From contig JAKSSI010000005.1 of the NCBI GenBank assembly GCA_024403175.1, positions 1 through 14,813 on the forward strand: 14,813 bases of DNA. The letters are read 5' to 3'. A program made the position numbers and the translations under genes. The notes beneath the pieces are model-generated. The model did not search any database and was not told the origin of the DNA. It saw only the letters and a program-made list of their open reading frames with translations. Below are positions 13,753-14,813 of the stretch, in pieces; position 1 is the stretch's first letter; the number at the start of each line of letters is the position of its first letter. The stretch comes from Clostridia bacterium (lineage in GTDB: Bacteria; Bacillota_A; Clostridia; Peptostreptococcales; Anaerovoracaceae).

Positions 13753-14025
13753 TTATAGCAACTCTTTAAGTCTTTGATAATCACTTAGCAGATTATAAAT
13801 GCCGTCCTCAGATAGGACGCCGCGCTTTAAGTCAGAAGGCAATTTTCCAGCCTCATCAGCGGCGAAATCTCTTCGCCAAAGATTTAATTCATAATAAGCA
13901 ATAAGTTCTTCTATTTCGGGAATTACGGCCTCAAAGTTCTCTAAAGCTGCATCTAGTTCTTCTACTGCCTTTAGAGCTTTATCAAACTTTTCTTCCATAC
14001 ATTTTATTCTATCAATACGTTGCAT
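13753..14025 (-). CDS. DUF4298-domain protein
   Basis: A small soluble protein of 90 residues, family of unknown function. The N-terminal half is a heptad-like acidic helix (RIKCMEEKFDKALKAVEELDAALENFEAVIPEIEELIAYY), probably a coiled coil. The second half holds the family hallmark WRRDFAADEAGKLPSDLKRGVLSEDGIYNLL. The length is normal. ATG 14025 lies inside the 3' end of the M56 peptidase gene, so the two frames overlap by 14 bases and translation is probably coupled; a purine-rich GAGAGG precedes it. An internal ATG at codon 10 is a less likely start. It may be a partner or accessory of the peptidase (inference from overlap only). Confidence 0.88.
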   Translation of the reverse strand: MQRIDRIKCMEEKFDKALKAVEELDAALENFEAVIPEIEELIAYYELNLWRRDFAADEAGKLPSDLKRGVLSEDGIYNLLSDYQRLKELL

Positions 14026-14812
14026 TGTCTTGGTCCTCTCTAATTAATAATGATTCAATATATTCCCAATCAACGGGTTCATCTAATTGGTAAGTGTGAG
14101 CATCTTTTCTTCCTGCTGTGTAAAGAGGGGAATATCTAAGTTCTGAATCATTTAAAGTTATTATTACCAAACCTTCGCTGGTTTCGTAATGACAATAAAA
14201 TTCATTGTCACAGAATCTATTATCATAATTACCTGTTACATCGCATATCTTTAGATTCATAAGATAATCATCTAAAGCTTTTGGGTCGATGCACTCGTAA
14301 AAACTGAATTTGTTATTTTTCTCTAACGACCAACGACTTCCTTCACTTATGCTACCAACATTTGCATTGAAAACATCGGCGGTTGTTTGGTGATTATAAG
14401 AGAGGGCAATAAAGCCACTTGTAATAAGCATTATTGCCATTGCAATTCCTGCGAAAATGCCGCCGCTAAACTTTCGTTTAGGTCTATAAATATTTGTAAG
14501 CCTATACTTTAACGCATTTGCGTTTGCAGAAAGACAAGTGGTAAAACCGGCTTCATTTCCTGCAGTCGAGAGAATTAGATTCCCGTAAAGTTCCTTATCT
14601 TCTTTGTTAGTGTCTTCTAAAACAAATTCGTCGCAAGAAAGTTCTAAGTCTTCAGTACACTTTTTCATCGCAACCCACATAAGAGGGTTGAACCAGCAGA
14701 AAGCATTACACATGGCAATGAAAAGTTTTGCACTACAATCTTCTCGCATAATATGAATTAGTTCGTGCTTAACGATTAGTTTTAATTCTTCCTCGGTATA
14801 ATTCGTATGAGG
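14012..14812 (-). CDS. M56-family (BlaR1/MecR1-like) membrane metallopeptidase, N-terminus outside the window
   Basis: The frame stays open to the right edge, so the gene is partial at its 5' end. The ATG at 14749 is internal, because the zinc-binding motif HELIH is encoded just upstream of it (14767-14753) within LKLIVKHELIHIMRED. Downstream are the M56 hallmarks FCWFNPLMWVAMKKCTEDLELSCDEFVL, whose Glu/Asp residues include the expected third zinc ligand region, then a membrane segment (GGIFAGIAMAIMLITSGFIALSY) and about 135 residues predicted outside the cell. In BlaR1/MecR1 an extracellular sensor triggers the cytoplasmic protease to relieve BlaI/MecI repression. Here the C-terminal domain is short and lacks the penicillin-binding serine motifs I would expect, so it probably senses something other than a beta-lactam. 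It overlaps the DUF4298 gene by 14 bases. Confidence 0.87.
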   Translation of the reverse strand, partial: PHTNYTEEELKLIVKHELIHIMREDCSAKLFIAMCNAFCWFNPLMWVAMKKCTEDLELSCDEFVLEDTNKEDKELYGNLILSTAGNEAGFTTCLSANANALKYRLTNIYRPKRKFSGGIFAGIAMAIMLITSGFIALSYNHQTTADVFNANVGSISEGSRWSLEKNNKFSFYECIDPKALDDYLMNLKICDVTGNYDNRFCDNEFYCHYETSEGLVIITLNDSELRYSPLYTAGRKDAHTYQLDEPVDWEYIESLLIREDQDNATY

Positions 14813-14813
14813 A

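Noticed and set aside
1..14813. CRISPR arrays, tRNA or rRNA genes, insertion sequences, phage genes or attachment sites
   Set aside because: Reading both strands showed no regularly spaced repeats, no cloverleaf-like sequences, no transposase or integrase frames and no terminal repeats.

Overview
The window looks like a chromosomal segment of an anaerobic Bacillota bacterium, most likely class Clostridia. This rests on strong AGGAGG/AGGTGAT ribosome binding sites, GTG/TTG-tolerant starts, a Gram-positive-type SOS box at lexA, a Lipobox solute-binding protein, the ACT (UPF0237)-UPF0210 gene pair, a DUF4298 protein, and compact operons closed by GC-rich hairpins with T-tracts. I cannot name the genus. 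No rRNA, tRNA, IS element, CRISPR array or phage gene is visible, and no stretch above about 300 bases lacks a gene.

Region 1 (1-2894, +): the 3' end of a tripartite tricarboxylate transporter operon in the order tctB (cut by the window edge), tctA, tctC, closed by a strong terminator. Region 2 (2940-3718, +): lexA alone, with a promoter covered by two SOS-like boxes and its own terminator. Region 3 (3723-6828, +): a three-gene operon of an ion-transporter-superfamily permease (SLC13/ArsB/NhaD type), an ACT-domain protein and a UPF0210 protein, ending in a bidirectional terminator.

Region 4 (6831-8764, -): nrdR-cmk-PAP2 phosphatase, tightly packed, from a promoter whose spacer holds an almost perfect NrdR box, so nrdR is probably autoregulated. 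Region 5 (8779-13743): a PucR-family regulator on the minus strand, divergent from a plus-strand cluster of a GPH-type MFS transporter, a UroD-superfamily (corrinoid methyltransferase-like) protein and an unknown two-TM protein. The transporter has a leader of about 100 nt with competing inverted repeats. The methyltransferase-like gene has its own good promoter and a leader hairpin. The simplest reading is import and demethylation of a methylated or methoxylated compound under PucR-type control, but no corrinoid protein or activase is present here, so the substrate is unknown. Region 6 (13753-14812, -): a DUF4298 protein overlapping the 3' end of a BlaR1-type M56 metallopeptidase gene that runs off the right edge.

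Codon use differs along the window. The tct genes, the MFS gene and the UroD-like gene use AAG for nearly all Lys and favour ACA, CCA and ATC, as highly expressed genes do. lexA, the PucR-family gene and the unknown two-TM gene are more relaxed and AT-richer.

Promoters, operators and RNA structures below were found by eye from sequence alone and should be read as predictions.
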